Source: Congeria kusceri
Taxonomy: Eukaryota > Mollusca > Bivalvia > Myida > Dreissenidae
Direction: 5' to 3'
Length of the DNA: 64,000 bases
NCBI GenBank assembly: GCA_027627225.1
Contig: CM051030.1
Location: 1 to 64,000 of the forward strand
Shown here: one piece after another, positions 1 to 12,439 of the stretch
Numbering within the stretch: the stretch's first letter is position 1
How the letters are laid out: every line of letters begins with the position of its first letter
The notes under the pieces: generated by a model
Seen by the model: the letters and a program-made list of their open reading frames with translations, nothing else
What the model was told of the DNA's origin: nothing
The model's database searches: none
Translations under genes and position numbers: made by a program

Positions 1-119
1 AATTTGTCTCATTAGGTTTCTTGCCAGACAGTTTTTTATACTTCAAATTTATAATATTGAACAAATGTTATAGTAAATAAATGAATATTTTCATTTAGAC
101 ATTTATATTAACCACTGTA

Positions 120-1090
120 CACTGCGCATCCGTTATATTGCGATTCGCTGGGTCCATGGATCGCGATCGCGATATATCCAGAATGCGATATAACTTGTCA
201 AGTCATTCATGTACATATAGATACCATGTGTATAGATACACATGTATACACTAGCCTATTTTCACCATCTCAAAACATAAACCTTATTAACATACCTTTT
301 TCACTGTTGTTAACATCCACAATATGTGTTATATCCATACGTAAAATATTCCATTTGTATATAAAAATATAATATTACTCCGTGTAATTATTTTCAAAGT
401 GTGTATAATAAATTCCAAATCCGAAACGCCTATCCGAATGTTACTGTTCCCATGACGTAAACACAAATTCAATTTACAATTAAAGTGCACATGTATTTCT
501 TGTAAATCCTTTTTTCTGCTACAAGTGTGCGAAAATTATGCTGACATGTACAACGTCACGTCATCTGTATGGAAAGTGTGGGTGTATTGATTGCCATAGA
601 AACACTTTGTAGCGCAGAGAACATTGAGATCTTAACTTTTGCATAAAAGTTTTGTAGCGCATAGCAACAAAATTGGGTATCTGTATCGTGAACAATGTGC
701 AGTTAGCATTTCCTCTTTAAAAAAAACAGTTACGCTGTATTGATAAAGTTCAGATAGGTCAGTATTGATCTATGACATACGTTTACTGTATACAACCTGC
801 ATGTGGACGGCGTGTAATTCAGCAGTGAAAGGACGTTGCCGTAAAAGCTGACGACCTCAAACTGTTACAATTTGATGTTGAGTGGGTCTGGTTATTGTTC
901 GTCACACTACAAGGTTGTGAATGAAAAACTAGCGATGTAGGCGCGAAAATACGGACCAAACTGGATTTATTTATGAACGTCGTGTAAAAGTCAAATATTG
1001 AAGTACATGAAAAAAATCCGGAACCACGGCCGCTTCACGATATATTGTGTATTGCTAAATAATAGATCGCGATATAGCAGATCTGCAGTG
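120..1090. mobile_element. TA-flanked DNA element with terminal inverted repeats, non-autonomous
   Basis: The left end (CACTGCGCATC then TATATTGCGAT) matches the reverse complement of the right end (CACTGCAGATC then TATATCGCGAT), and both ends abut a TA dinucleotide (118-119 and 1091-1092). That is the target pattern of Tc1/mariner-type elements. There is no long reading frame inside, so this is a MITE-like derivative of about 970 bp. The superfamily is inferred from the TA only. Confidence 0.6.
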
Positions 1091-1092
1091 TA

Positions 1093-1999
1093 TTTAAGCT
1101 GACACGTGTCATCCCTCTCTTTTGCCCAGAGCGTCCATTATGTGCCCAGTGTTACATAAAAGCGAACAACTGGAGTGCCTTCAGCGCTTTGATTCAACGA
1201 TAAACCACCACAGTGTGCCATTAGAATCTGATTGTGGAATCCTTTTCCAAAATATTAGCATACCCAATAGACGACAGTATGGCTGATTACCCAAAATAAT
1301 TACTTTAAACTCAACCCTGCTTTTTCGAGTTAACAATTGCTTTCACATCGTTATCAACTGAAGCGATCAAATTAGCACTGGAAACTTTGTGCCCAATATA
1401 AATATATCGAAGAGAAAAATATTAATAGATCTGTGATTGTGAATTTGAGAGTTACTCATTGCTGTCACATTCCGATTTCAAGACTTAGTCAGTGGCAAGA
1501 GAAAAGAAACTAGACGTGTCACAGACATGGAGGCCCCCATGACACATGTTTGGACACAGACAAAGGGCATGTTGCCAACACTAATATTTGCTTCCACAAA
1601 TGTATTTATATATATTTTTTCTATAATGGAAAAAGTGACAAAGGGACTTCATTCTGCCAAAATTGCTTGCAGATAAAATTCCTTCCTTTATGACCACGTT
1701 AAGGATCTTCTGCTGTGAAAGTTTGACAAAAATCTGCAGGCAGTAAAAGAGGAGATGAGTCCACAACATTTTGGAAGTATATATTCAATAGTGGAAAACT
1801 AGACAATCTGTCCACAGACAGATGCTCCCACCTATGCAGCTTGTTCTAAATGGCCCTGCTTTGTCTATATGCATACAAATTATTTTGCTGAAGATGAATT
1901 TTCCTTTTATATCGTACTTTCTGCTTATTCTGTGAAGTAAGTTGACGTATTACAAATTTCCAATCAATAGTTTCAGTATTGACAAAAAATCTTCATGTC
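1093..1999. other. no gene recognised
   Basis: AT-rich sequence. No convincing open frame, splice-bounded exon or tRNA-like box was seen. A short frame near 1581-1769 on the minus strand has no recognisable protein character. Confidence 0.4.
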
Positions 2000-2935
2000 G
2001 TAACATTTATACATTTGACCTTGGACCTAGGGATCTGGTTCCTGCACACTACAAACAGTCTCACCATGCTTAAATTTTGTGCCATGTTATTTAAAATTCC
2101 TTCACTGCTGGACAAAATGATGCTCTGGACAGGGTCTATGGCTTAAATTCTTATATTTGACATGTGACCTTTAAGGATGACCATGACCTCTTAATTAGGG
2201 ACCTGGTTCTTGCACGCGACACACCATCTCAACATGCTTAGCACTTCTGCCAAGTTATTTGATGCAATTACCCGCTGGACACAATTCTTATATTTGACCT
2301 ATGACCTTTAAGTGTGACCTTGACCTTGGACTTAGGGACCTGATTCTTGCGTGCGACACACCGTCTCATTATGCTTAACATATGCTTAACATTTCTGCCA
2401 ATTTATCTGAAAATCCTTCCATGCTGAACCAAATTATACTCCAGACCGAACCTATGGCTGAAATTCTTATATTTGAACTTTGACCTTTAAGTGTGACCTT
2501 GAACTTGGACCTATGGACCTGGTTCTTGCGCACAACACACCATCTCGTCATGTTTAACATTTCTGCCCCCCCCCCCCCAACCAAAGGTGAACAAAATCCC
2601 TTTCTTAAGGATCACCTTCACATTAATGTTCTCCAGCTATGAAAGTTGAGCGAAATCGGCCCTGCAGTTAAAGAGGAGTTTAGTCCACAAAACGTTGATT
2701 AGTATATATTCTTTAGTGGAATAAATGACAATTTGCCATAATTCTGCCAAAATTTGTCGAAGGCAAATATCCGTCCTTTACAATCACCTAAACATTAAGG
2801 TTATTCACCTGTGAATGTTTGAGCAAAATCCGCCTAGCAGTTAACGAGGAGTCCACAAAATTTCAAAAAGTACGGACGGACGTATGGACAGAGAAGTGCA
2901 ATGCTTAATGCCTCCCTTTTTGTGCGAGCATTAAA
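2000..2935. repeat. tandem-unit dispersed repeat (about 180-bp units)
   Basis: A unit containing 'gacctttaagtgtgacc', 'ggacctagggacctgg' and a 'cgacacaccgtctca'-type segment recurs about three to four times with drift. It ends in a module with 'cggacggacgtatggacag' and 'gcaatgcttaatgcctccc'. Units of this kind are dispersed in bivalve genomes. A C-tract lies at about 2566-2578. Short frames inside are low-complexity shadows. Confidence 0.6.
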
Positions 2936-3244
2936 AAATGCTTTGGAACTGAATTTCTAAATTTGAAGTTATACTTAGAAGTACTCTATTTTATTTTACC
3001 TTCTACTGATTTCAGTATCTATAACTGAACCATCAAATATAGTCGTCATCAGCAAATTATGCACCGATGCAAGAGTAGAATAAAACAGATAAATAACCAA
3101 CAAAATTCAGACAGGTGAAGGCATGAGCAAACCCAGTACAATACACTTAACACTGTATTATGAACATTGAACACTTTCCAAATAAAAGTTAAACCTTGTT
3201 ATTTTAAAGCAGTAAATGAGACATAATAATACCTATTCCAACTA

Positions 3245-3992
3245 GAGCTTTGTCACAGGAGTGGCAGCGGGCCCCGAATGATAGCATGTTTGAAGGTGAG
3301 GAACCAATTTTCTATTTTAAGTAACGGTGACCTTGACCTTGATCCCACCCACCCCCTATGCAATCCCATGCGATCTCTTGATAAAAGGTATCTATGTATG
3401 AAGTTGCATTACAATACCTCAATTAGCTCTCGAGTAATTGAGCGGAAACCGTTTTTCTATTTTTTATAACGGCCACCTTAACAGTGACCCCATCCACCTC
3501 CTATTTAATCTCAAGCCAGGTCTCGATATAAGGTATCTATGGATGAAGTCTCATTAAAATATTTCAATTCATTCTCAAAAAGTTGAATCCGCCTAAAAAT
3601 GAAAAATTAACAAAGGGCGATAACTCCAGAATTATGAGGTGCAGAGTAACTGTTCTTGTGCACTGCACTTTTCCTCAATGAGATCTATCCACCTATGAAG
3701 TTTCAATTTAATGCCTCTTATAGTCTAAGAGTTATGCTCCAGGCAAAAACAAAGTATGAAAAATTAACAAAGGGCAATAACTCCAGAACCATCAAGTGCA
3801 GAGTAAAGGTTCTTGTGCACTGCATTTCTTCTTAATGAGATCTATCAACCCATGAAGTTTCAAATTAATAGCTGAAACGGTTTTGAAGTTATGAAAGAAA
3901 ATCATAAAAAATATGTTTGATGGAGGGACGGACAGACAGTAATCACCCTGATTACTATAGGGCACCTGCAAAAAATGTGCGGGGCCCTAATT
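3245..3992. repeat. dispersed tandem-unit repeat element
   Basis: It starts near 'gagctttgtcacaggag' and ends in 'gcggggccctaatta'. It first carries two units of the 'gtaacggtgaccttgacc' type, also seen at 12.6-13.7 and 15.9-16.4 kb. It then carries two units of about 160 bp starting 'aaattaacaaagggc', with 'ataactccagaa' and 'gttcttgtgcactgca'. It is a mosaic of two tandem cores, with no coding evidence. Confidence 0.55.
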
Positions 3993-4346
3993 AACATCTT
4001 CGAAATTACTTAAGATCCTGAAGATGCATATATTGCAAACATGTTTGAGATAACTAAAACAAACAGAATGCATTTGCTTTCGGCACACATGCAGTGCACG
4101 AAGAGTTATTATGACTGGACACAAAAGAATTCTCAAATACATGTTCATAATTATAAAAAAAGAAATTGAAAAGTCTGCTCAACCCATACATAGTGTTGCA
4201 TTTAAGTGGTCAACAAAAATATATGAGAGAGCAAATTTGTTATCACAAACTTGAAAGACTGTGCAGGATCTTACAATTTTTGCAGATAATGTGTCAGGTC
4301 GGACCAGCACTGTACACAAATAATACTTGGGCCAACCTTAACAAAT

Positions 4347-4812
4347 TGTTTGTTTGCCATTGCCTACCCAAGGTTGCTGGTAAAGGCTAGGTAGGCAATA
4401 TATATTTTTTTAATGCAAATTCATTAATGATCCATTTAGCGTCAAAATATAGCGCGTAACACAGACTTTGCTTTTGATAATATAATCAAGTGTCTGTTGA
4501 TAAAGAGAGCTCGCTAGCAATCTTCTTGAATTAGACAATAAATGCTGAATGCTCGTTGTTATCAAAAGTTGAATAAAACATTTTTAGAATTGCAATTTGA
4601 TATGGCCTATTATAAGCAATGGTCTACCTGATACAGTTAATTTATTAATCCAATGGAAAATGACTGAAATGAAAGAAGAGCGAGCTTTTATTTAACCCAA
4701 AGAAAAAATACAATACTCAGATAAAAAAAAAAACTGGTTTGATTTAACAAAGAAAGAACTTTTTCGTCGGGACTTTTTCGTCGGGTAGGTAGGCAATGGC
4801 AAACTAAGTTAA
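4347..4812. mobile_element. MITE-like element with inverted ends
   Basis: 'gtttgccattgcctaccc' at the left end is repeated in inverted orientation at the right end (about 4785-4812, reading 'gggtaggtaggcaatggc' on the + strand). The interior is AT-rich without a reading frame. No clear target duplication was found. Confidence 0.45.
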
Positions 4813-7387
4813 TTTTAATGTTGGCCTTGCTTCTATGCATAATGGATTCTTTATTTTTCAAAAATTTTATAGACAATACACGACTGCCATGTTCAGAAAA
4901 TTGAAAATTTTATACTGGCTACAACTGTTTATTAGTTAGAAATAAATTTGAAAATGCTAATATAAATCGAAGGGAAACAACTTTAAATGTTTACACAATT
5001 TTACTACAATCAACATTTATACATTACTACCCCCTACTAATAAGGAAATAAGTTGTATTTAACCTAATGACAGGGAGGTAACTCTTGCCAAACCAAATTC
5101 TTCATCCGTCTTTAAATTCTGAACTAATTGATTATTTTGTGCTTTTATTGTGCACAATTCACCTTGATAACGCTTTCTTTTACTCTTCTCTTTCCCCTCA
5201 GTGTAAATGCATATGAGCCAACCTGGGCTAGGCACACAGGAAGATAGTAACACAGATCTTAATTTAACTGTTATTTAACTATCTACATTTTCTGTTGTAA
5301 GCAGAGCCCTCCATTATTACCAAGGATTCTTTATTTGAAAACTATTTATAAAGTATGCTTCTTTCTCTTCTCACATCTGTCAAATCTTAATAAACGCTAT
5401 TTTATTGCAGTTTCTATATACAATTGTAAAATGGTGAGGATCCATTTATCAATCTCTTAATTTGTACAAAATGTTGTTTTAACTCCAATGGGTGGTAAGA
5501 TTTTAACTAATTTTTTTAACAATAATTTTGACTAAACTATCATTGTTGATCAAGATGTCAATACTTCTGAGTGATAGTGTATATTTTGAACACTTAGGCC
5601 ATCCATAAACAATTGTTTGTTTGAGGTAACGTGACCCAGAATTTTCAAGGTGGGTAGGAAGGTCAATTTATTTTAATTTTTGGGGGGGAGGGATGGGGAA
5701 TTGGTGGGAACAAATGTAGACGACTCTCAGACGTGGACCAAATTACCTTACCACAAAATACAAGAGCAAATCACATTGGTTAGTGTATGCCAGTGGCATC
5801 AGAGCATCGGATTACTAACACTGTTCAGAATTAAGCTTTATTTCTTGAAATTATCAGTTATTAATCTAGATGCGCGCCCTGCATCTGGGGCCCATAGATT
5901 TCCAATAAGACGCATAGTTTCATCACGTCTGTGTCTGATGGACGCAATAGAATTTGGGAAAAAAATTGAAGTGATATCTCGTGACTGTCGCTTATATTCC
6001 AATATAAATACAAATATAAATTATAGTTGCCACGTCAGTAAAAGACCGTGTATAACGCGCACCATGTATAGCGCGCACCCGAATTTTCAAGCAAACGGGT
6101 TTGGGTTATCATTGTTACACACAGCCTTGTTTTTGCATTGTTGTCATACAGGGGTAATTCCTGTATTTTAATATTAATATCTTAATGTATAGCTATATTT
6201 AAATACAGAAGTTTTATTTTACAATCCTAGTATCATATTTTTAATTATCATGTTTTATATATGTCATTGAGTTCTTTACTGATAATATCAATTTTAAACG
6301 CATAGATTCTTATTATAAGCACTGCACCTGCACTGCAAAGTAATATTATATATGTAACTACCGCTTTAACACATGGAAACGAAGTTTTCTATGTGAAGCA
6401 ACGTGCTCAGAAAATGGTTTTTAACCGACCACGAATGGGTAAGAAGACTAGCTCAGACTAATCAGTGAATAGTCAAGCTAACATTTCTAAATCAGTCAAA
6501 GGGAAACAACTCCAAATGCACCAAACTTTGCTATCTCAATTTGTAAAACATTTTGTAAGTTGAGGCAGAGTTTTATCATCCACTTTAAGTACATATCTTT
6601 ATGAAACTTGTATACATTGTTTATACACTTTTCATGCTGAAGACTTGAATATGTCATTACCATGCCTATACATATGATTTTTTTTTTATCCCTAAACGAA
6701 GCACATTTTATACAACATATATTAGACGGTTTACGCAACAAGCAGTTAATATATGCATATTTATTAGAAAAAAAGTCAACAAAATCTGTTTTGAAGGCCA
6801 TGTGTTGTATCATCAATGCAAGCCACACTTGTTATTTGTCGTGACAGACTGAAATAAAATTGTATTTCTGTGTGCAAATTACGTAGATTTTTTTCTTGTT
6901 TAGGATAATAACAAGTTAATACGTAACAGACTAAACTCTTACAATATTTTAAGTATTCTACATATATTGGGAACACACTTTAAGGTGTATCTAAAAGGTC
7001 TGTCACTTGACAAGATTTTATGGACAAATGAAAGAAATATGCAAACATTTATTAGACACGTTTTGAAATATTGACTATCAGCCGTTTTTAGTAGGATGCT
7101 GAGCGTTTTATTAGCAGGGACCCTTTTAATGTATGTCCATGTAGGTCTATTGTGTAATTTGGTTGAATATTTCCTAGAAGTTTATGAAGAGATACATGTA
7201 TGCACTGATGCAGGTACGCACATACAACGGGACAAAATGCCGTTGTATTAGCTTTTTTTGTTGTTTAAGAACAATCATCATTTTGAAATAGATAAAATTA
7301 TAAAGCGTTTAAAATGCCTTTTCGTGGTATTTGGGAAAAACTCCTGTATCAATTACATAGCGTTAAAATTCACTTTGATATTTGTAA
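4813..7387. other. gene-poor stretch with repeat fragments
   Basis: No supported gene. At about 5596-5640 there is one end of the repeat whose two ends bound the element at 39135-39504 ('aggccatcc' followed by 'attgtttg'). At about 6030-6085 'gtgtataacgcgcacc' and 'gtatagcgcgcaccc' resemble the terminal repeat of a mariner-like element. The 163-aa frame at 5680-6171 crosses that fragment and shows no recognisable domain. Confidence 0.4.
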
Positions 7388-7466
7388 GTCCAGATTGCCG
7401 ACTGGCTAAGGCGCCAGTCTGTTTTTATCCAGACGGTCGCAGGTTCAAGTACTGGCAAAGAGAAAT
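7388..7466 (+). repeat. tRNA-derived fragment (SINE head or tRNA pseudogene)
   Basis: An A-box-like stretch (TGGCTAAGGCGCC) and a B-box-like stretch (GGTTCAAGT) lie about 45 bp apart, inside a poorly folding tRNA-Leu-like frame. The acceptor ends do not pair well, so this is a relic or the promoter head of a SINE and not a working tRNA gene. Confidence 0.5.
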
Positions 7467-7658
7467 ATTTGAATTAACTAGTTTTTGTTTTTGTTAATCC
7501 AGATGCTCTATTTGTTACAGTTAAGATGTTGAAAGCATTTTTCAAAAATACGAAAATCTGTGAAAAAGGACAACATGCACACTGAGAAAAGTAAAGTTCA
7601 TGGCACAACTCACTTAAAATTGTTCGCCTGGAACTTGCCAATAGTATGCACAATGAAG

Positions 7659-10204
7659 TTTGGTACTGGCCTTCTTTAGACCAAGTTTGGTACTGGCCTT
7701 CTTTAGACCAAGTTTGATACTTGCCTTCTTTAGACCAAGTTTGGTACTTGCCTTCTTTAGACCAAAATTGGTACTGGCCTTCATAAGACCAAGTTTGGTA
7801 CTGGCCTTCATTAGACCAAGTTTGGTACTGGCCTTCATTAGACCAAGTTTGGTACTGGCCTTCCTTAGACCAAGTTTGGTACTGGCGTTCATTAGACCAA
7901 GTTTGGTACTGGCCTTCTTTAGACCAAGTTTGGTACTGGCCTTCATTAGACCAAGTTTGGTACTGGTGTTCATTAGACCAAGTTTGGTACTGGCCTTCAT
8001 TAGACCAAGTTTGGTACTGGCCTTCTTTAGACCAAGTTTGGTACTGGCCTTCTTTAGACCAAGTTTGGTACTGGCGTTCATTAGACCAAGTTTGGTACTG
8101 GCGTTCATTAGACCAAGTTTGGTACTGGCGTTCATTAGACCAAGTTTGGTACTGGCCTTCATTAGACCAAGTTTGGTACTGGCCTTCATTAGACCAAGTT
8201 TCGTACTGGCCTTCTTTAGACCAAGTTTGGTACTGGCCTTCTTTAGACCAAGTTTGGTACTGGCGTTCATTAGACCAAGTTTGGTACTGGCGTTCATTAG
8301 ACCAAGTTTGGTACTGGCCTTCATTAGACCAAGTTTGGTACTGGCCTTCATTAGACCAAGTTTGGTACTGGCCTTCATTAGACCAAGTTTGGTACTGGCG
8401 TTCATTAGACCAAGTTTGGTACTGGCCTTCATTAGACCAAGTTTGGTACTGGCGTTCATTAGACCAAGTTTGGTACTGGCCTTCATTAGACCAAGTTTGG
8501 TACTGGCCTTCTTTAGACCAAGTTTGGTACTTGCCTTCTTTAGACCAAGTTTGGTACTGGCCTTCTTTAGACCAAGTTTGGTACTGGCCTTCATTAGACC
8601 AAGTTTGGTACTGGCCTTCATTAGACCAAGTTTGGTACTGGCGTTCATTAGACCAAGTTTGGTACTGACGTTCATTAGACCAAGTTTGGTACTGGCCTTC
8701 ATTAGACCAAGTTTGGTACTGGCCTTCATTAGACCAAGTTTGGTACTGGCCTTCTTTAGACCAAGTTTGGTACTGGCGTTCATTAGACCAAGTTTGGTAC
8801 TGGCGTTCATTAGACCAAGTTTGGTACTGGCCTTCATTAGACCAAGTTTGGTACTGGCGTTCATTAGACCAAGTTTGGTACTGGCGTTCATTAGACCAAG
8901 TTTGGTACTGGCGTTCATTAGACCAAGTTTGGTAGTGGCCTTCATTAGACCAAGTTTGGTACTGGCCTTCATTAGACCAAGTTTGGTACTGGCCTTCATT
9001 AGACCAAGTTTGGTACTGGCGTTCATTAGACCAAGTTTGGTACTGGCCTTCATTAGACCAAGTTTGGTACTGGCCTTCATTAGACCAAGTTTGGTACTGG
9101 CGTTCATTAGACCAAGTTTGGTACTGGCGTTCATTAGACCAAGTTTGGTACTGGCCTTCATTAGACCAAGTTTGGTACTGGAGTCCATTAGACCAAGTTT
9201 GGTACTGGCCTTCATTAGACCAAGTTTGGTACTGGCCTTCATTAGACCAAGTTTGGTACTGGCCTTCATTAGACCAAGTTTGGCACTGGCCTTCATTAGA
9301 CCAAGTTTGGTACTGGCGTTCATTAGACCAAGTTTGGTACTGGCGTTCATTAGACCAAGTTTGGTACTGGTCTTCATTAGACCAAGTTTGGTACTGGCCT
9401 TCTTTAGACCAAGTTTGGTACTGGCGTTCATTAGACCAAGTTTGGTACTGGCGTTCATTAGACCAAGTTTGGTACTGGCCTTCATTAGACCAAGTTTGGT
9501 ACTGGCCTTCTTTAGACCAAGTTTGGTACTTGCCTTCATTAGACCAAGTTTGGTACTTGCCTTCATTAGACCAAGTTTGGTACTGGCCTTCATAAGACCA
9601 AGTTTGGTACTGGCGTTCATTAGACCAAGTTTGGTACTGGCGTTCATTAGACCAAGTTTGGTACTGGCGTTCATTAGACCAAGTTTGGTACTGGCCTTCA
9701 TTAGACCAAGTTTGGTACTGGCCTTCATTAGACCAAGTTTGGTACTGGCCTTCATTAGACCAAGTTTGGTACTGGCCTTCATTAGACCAAGTTTGGTACT
9801 GGCCTTCATTAGACCAAGTTTGGTACTGGCGTTCATTAGACCAAGTTTGGTACTGGCGTTCATTAGACCAAGTTTGGTACTGGCCTTCATTAGACCAAGT
9901 TTGGTACTGGCCTTCATTAGACCAAGTTTGGTACTGGCCTTCATTAGACCAAGTTTGGTACTGGCCTTCATTAGACCAAGTTTGGTACTGGCCTTCATTA
10001 GACCAAGTTTGGTACTGGCCTTCTTTAGACCAAGTTTGGTACTGGCCTTCATTAGACCAAGTTTGGTACTGGCCTTCTTTAGACCAAGTTTGGTACTGGC
10101 CTTCATTAGACCAAGTTTGGTACTGGCCTTCATTAGACCAAGTTTGGTACTGGCCTTCATTAGACCAAGTTTGGTACTGGCCTTCATTAGACCAAGTTTG
10201 GTAT
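7659..10204. repeat. 27-bp minisatellite, about 94 copies
   Basis: The unit reads 'ttggtactggccttc' then 'attagaccaagt', 27 bp, repeated for about 2.55 kb. Because 27 is a multiple of three and the unit has no stop, three frames stay open: minus QYQTWSNEG (927 aa, 7474-10257), minus KASTKLGLM (857 aa) and plus VLAFIRPSL (853 aa). Variation is concentrated at a few sites: C/G, A/T, G/T. The three commonest variants all change the residue in the QYQTWSNEG frame. Two of them are silent in the VLAFIRPSL frame. Unit junctions carry the inverted repeat ACCAA-gt-TTGGT. No splice sites, signal peptide or domain were seen in the flanks. I favour non-coding satellite DNA. Confidence 0.95.
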
Positions 10205-10420
10205 GTCATTACAATGCATAATTGTCGTAAAACACATTGCATGATGCAAATTGACAACTCACAGTATCAAATGTGGATTCTGTGAGGACTGAACATTTGT
10301 GCCCAGTTAATTCAACTTTCTTCCAGTGGCTGCAGAGAATTTATTAAAAGCAAAATGAAAAATGTAATTAACAAACGACAGAAAACAAACAACTGATGAT
10401 GGCCAATGACTGACCACAAT

Positions 10421-10460
10421 AGCTCACACCTGAGCATTTCAAGCTCAGGTGAGCTAAAAA
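10421..10460. repeat. end of a 'gctcacctgagc' family repeat
   Basis: The sequence forms an inverted pair ('tagctcacacctgagc' and 'gctcaggtgagcta') and matches the start of the repeat at 29850-30000 in opposite orientation. Only one end was recognised here. Confidence 0.45.
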
Positions 10461-10715
10461 TCTCTAAACAGCAATCCTACTATCTTTCAACAGCATGCCA
10501 CAGAGGCAGGAACTGGATGTTGATTTCAGCGTCATCTTACCTTTGTACAACCACGGGTTGCAATCCTCAACTCAACAACTATCCCAACCACAGTCACTTC
10601 CACCTAGGCAGGAAGGAGATCGGTACGGGTCCAGTGGCTCTGTATATATACAACATATAAAGAGTGCGCTGATGTGGTTGATGTGTTTGTAAGTATATAC
10701 GGACTATTAGGTTAG

Positions 10716-10805
10716 TGTTAAATATAAAGAAGTTTATCTTGCGAGGCTCGAGGCGAGCGCTTCCGATGTCCCAGCTGAGCAAGATAAACTTCTCTATATT
10801 CAACA
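10716..10805. repeat. hairpin with arms of about 27 bp
   Basis: The left arm ends 'agaagtttatcttgc' and the right arm begins 'gcaagataaacttct'. The arms pair over about 27 bp with few mismatches around a 36-base loop rich in GC. It could be a tiny MITE or a structured RNA. Confidence 0.7.
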
Positions 10806-10809
10806 CTGC

Positions 10810-12435
10810 TCCTAGTATTCTATTTATCCCATCATTTTTTCTTCCAAACTATATAAAACAAATGTTTAATAAAATGTGGAATTCATTAACGAGTAGAACA
10901 ACTACTTTTACTAGTGTTTTAATACAAAATGAATGAATTGTAATAAAGAAGTAGTCCCAAGATTCTAGAAATACAATAAACAAAACTTAGGCTGTTAACA
11001 GGTTTTATTGTTAACGTTTGTGTTATTACTACAAAATATAATCTAATAGTTTTTTACAATAAAAGGGACCTTTAAAGTCAACAAAGACACAACTGCGTAA
11101 TGATCCTTACAAGTTATGATCTATAAATAAGTCAATACACAATAAATGACCATGAACTTTCTGCTCGTTTTCTAAAACTCGGAAACGAAATGCATGTGTG
11201 ACTGCAAATTTAATCTGATTGTTTCATAAAACATGTTTGCGTATTTTACATACAATTTATATAAATTATCATCAAATGACTGACCAGAAAATGTGATTGG
11301 CAAAACTAAACATTGCGACTGTATCATGTACAGAATAGAAAACGTAGTCCGTGTATGCGAAAAGTATATTTTCACACTGTGCAAATACAGCTGAGTTTAT
11401 CCCTGGGGCTATTATTTCGTCAATGATGGGATAAAATAATAAATAGAGACTTCCACAAAATTTGTTAGGATTATGCAAGTACTTAACAGGTCACCTTTAG
11501 TCCTAGAGAGAAGTGTTCCCCTATCAAACAAAGGGAGCTTTAAGGCCTTGTCATACTGTGTCGATTTTGAGCTTCGAGTTCTGGCGAGTTATAACAGGCC
11601 ATAAAGTGGACGAGTTGGTTGCGGAATTGTTTCAAGGTAACATTTGTTCGAGTTCTCTTCAACCTTTACACGACATTGACAGGACACAAGTACGATACTC
11701 ACATTTTATCATGAGTTGAGCCGAGATATTCGTACGATGTCTTTTTAACAATCAAAGACTTGTCTTCAAAAATGTACGTGTGCGGACGAGTCTGCATGAC
11801 TTGTGAGAACATGAGTACGAGTTTATGGCAACATTTTGCAGGAAACGAAATTGCAGATGTCGAAGGCAAGTCTCCCAAACTGGCAGCAAACTCGTAATAT
11901 GTCATAGAACGATAATATATGGTGACACGCTACGACAAGGGAAGACATGTCTACGGAATGTGTTCGAGAGTGTGCGAGAGTGCGCGAGATTCCTTCGACA
12001 TGTCTTCAATAGGAGTACGAGAATAAAAGTCACAGAGAGGCTGTTTAAAATTATCGCCACTACTTGGTGAGTTCTCGCGACTAAAGGAAGACATAATACA
12101 TCACTGCGACAAAGAACGATACAAGATCTAAACGACACCAGGCGAGTTGTGGCAAGTTACAACTGTGCGATCTCGTAGCTCAAATTCACCACAGTGTGAC
12201 AGGGCCTTTACCGGTAAGCAGGCATATAACAGACATATGATCTGACATACACATCTTTCAATTAAATAAATAATTAATAATCAACCATTTACATCACTGC
12301 TTCAAAATCATCATCTGCAAATTATTGTCTTCATTTTCAAATTATAAGCAGTCTGCAATGTTTCCATGACCATAACGGATTTCTTCTGCACACTTATTAA
12401 CTTAGTAAACAATGATGTCACTCTGTATTGCAAGG
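10810..12435. other. no gene recognised
   Basis: Several short overlapping frames on both strands (60-80 aa) have no family resemblance and no splice-bounded coding structure. Nothing else is supported. Confidence 0.4.
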
Positions 12436-12439
12436 TTAA

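Noticed and set aside
5680..6171. 163-aa ORF as a gene
   Set aside because: No motif, crosses a mariner-like terminal repeat, and composition is like the non-coding flanks.
7659..10204. CRISPR-like array
   Set aside because: Units are contiguous with no unique spacers, and the DNA is eukaryotic.
7660..10221. 853-aa plus-strand ORF of hydrophobic VLAFIRPSL repeats as a membrane protein
   Set aside because: Same satellite origin. Arg and Pro in each nine residues would break helices, and there is no promoter or splice context.
7474..10257. 927-aa minus-strand ORF as a repeat protein gene
   Set aside because: It is produced by a stop-free 27-bp unit. Two further frames are equally open, the commonest variants change residues freely, and the flanks show no gene structure.
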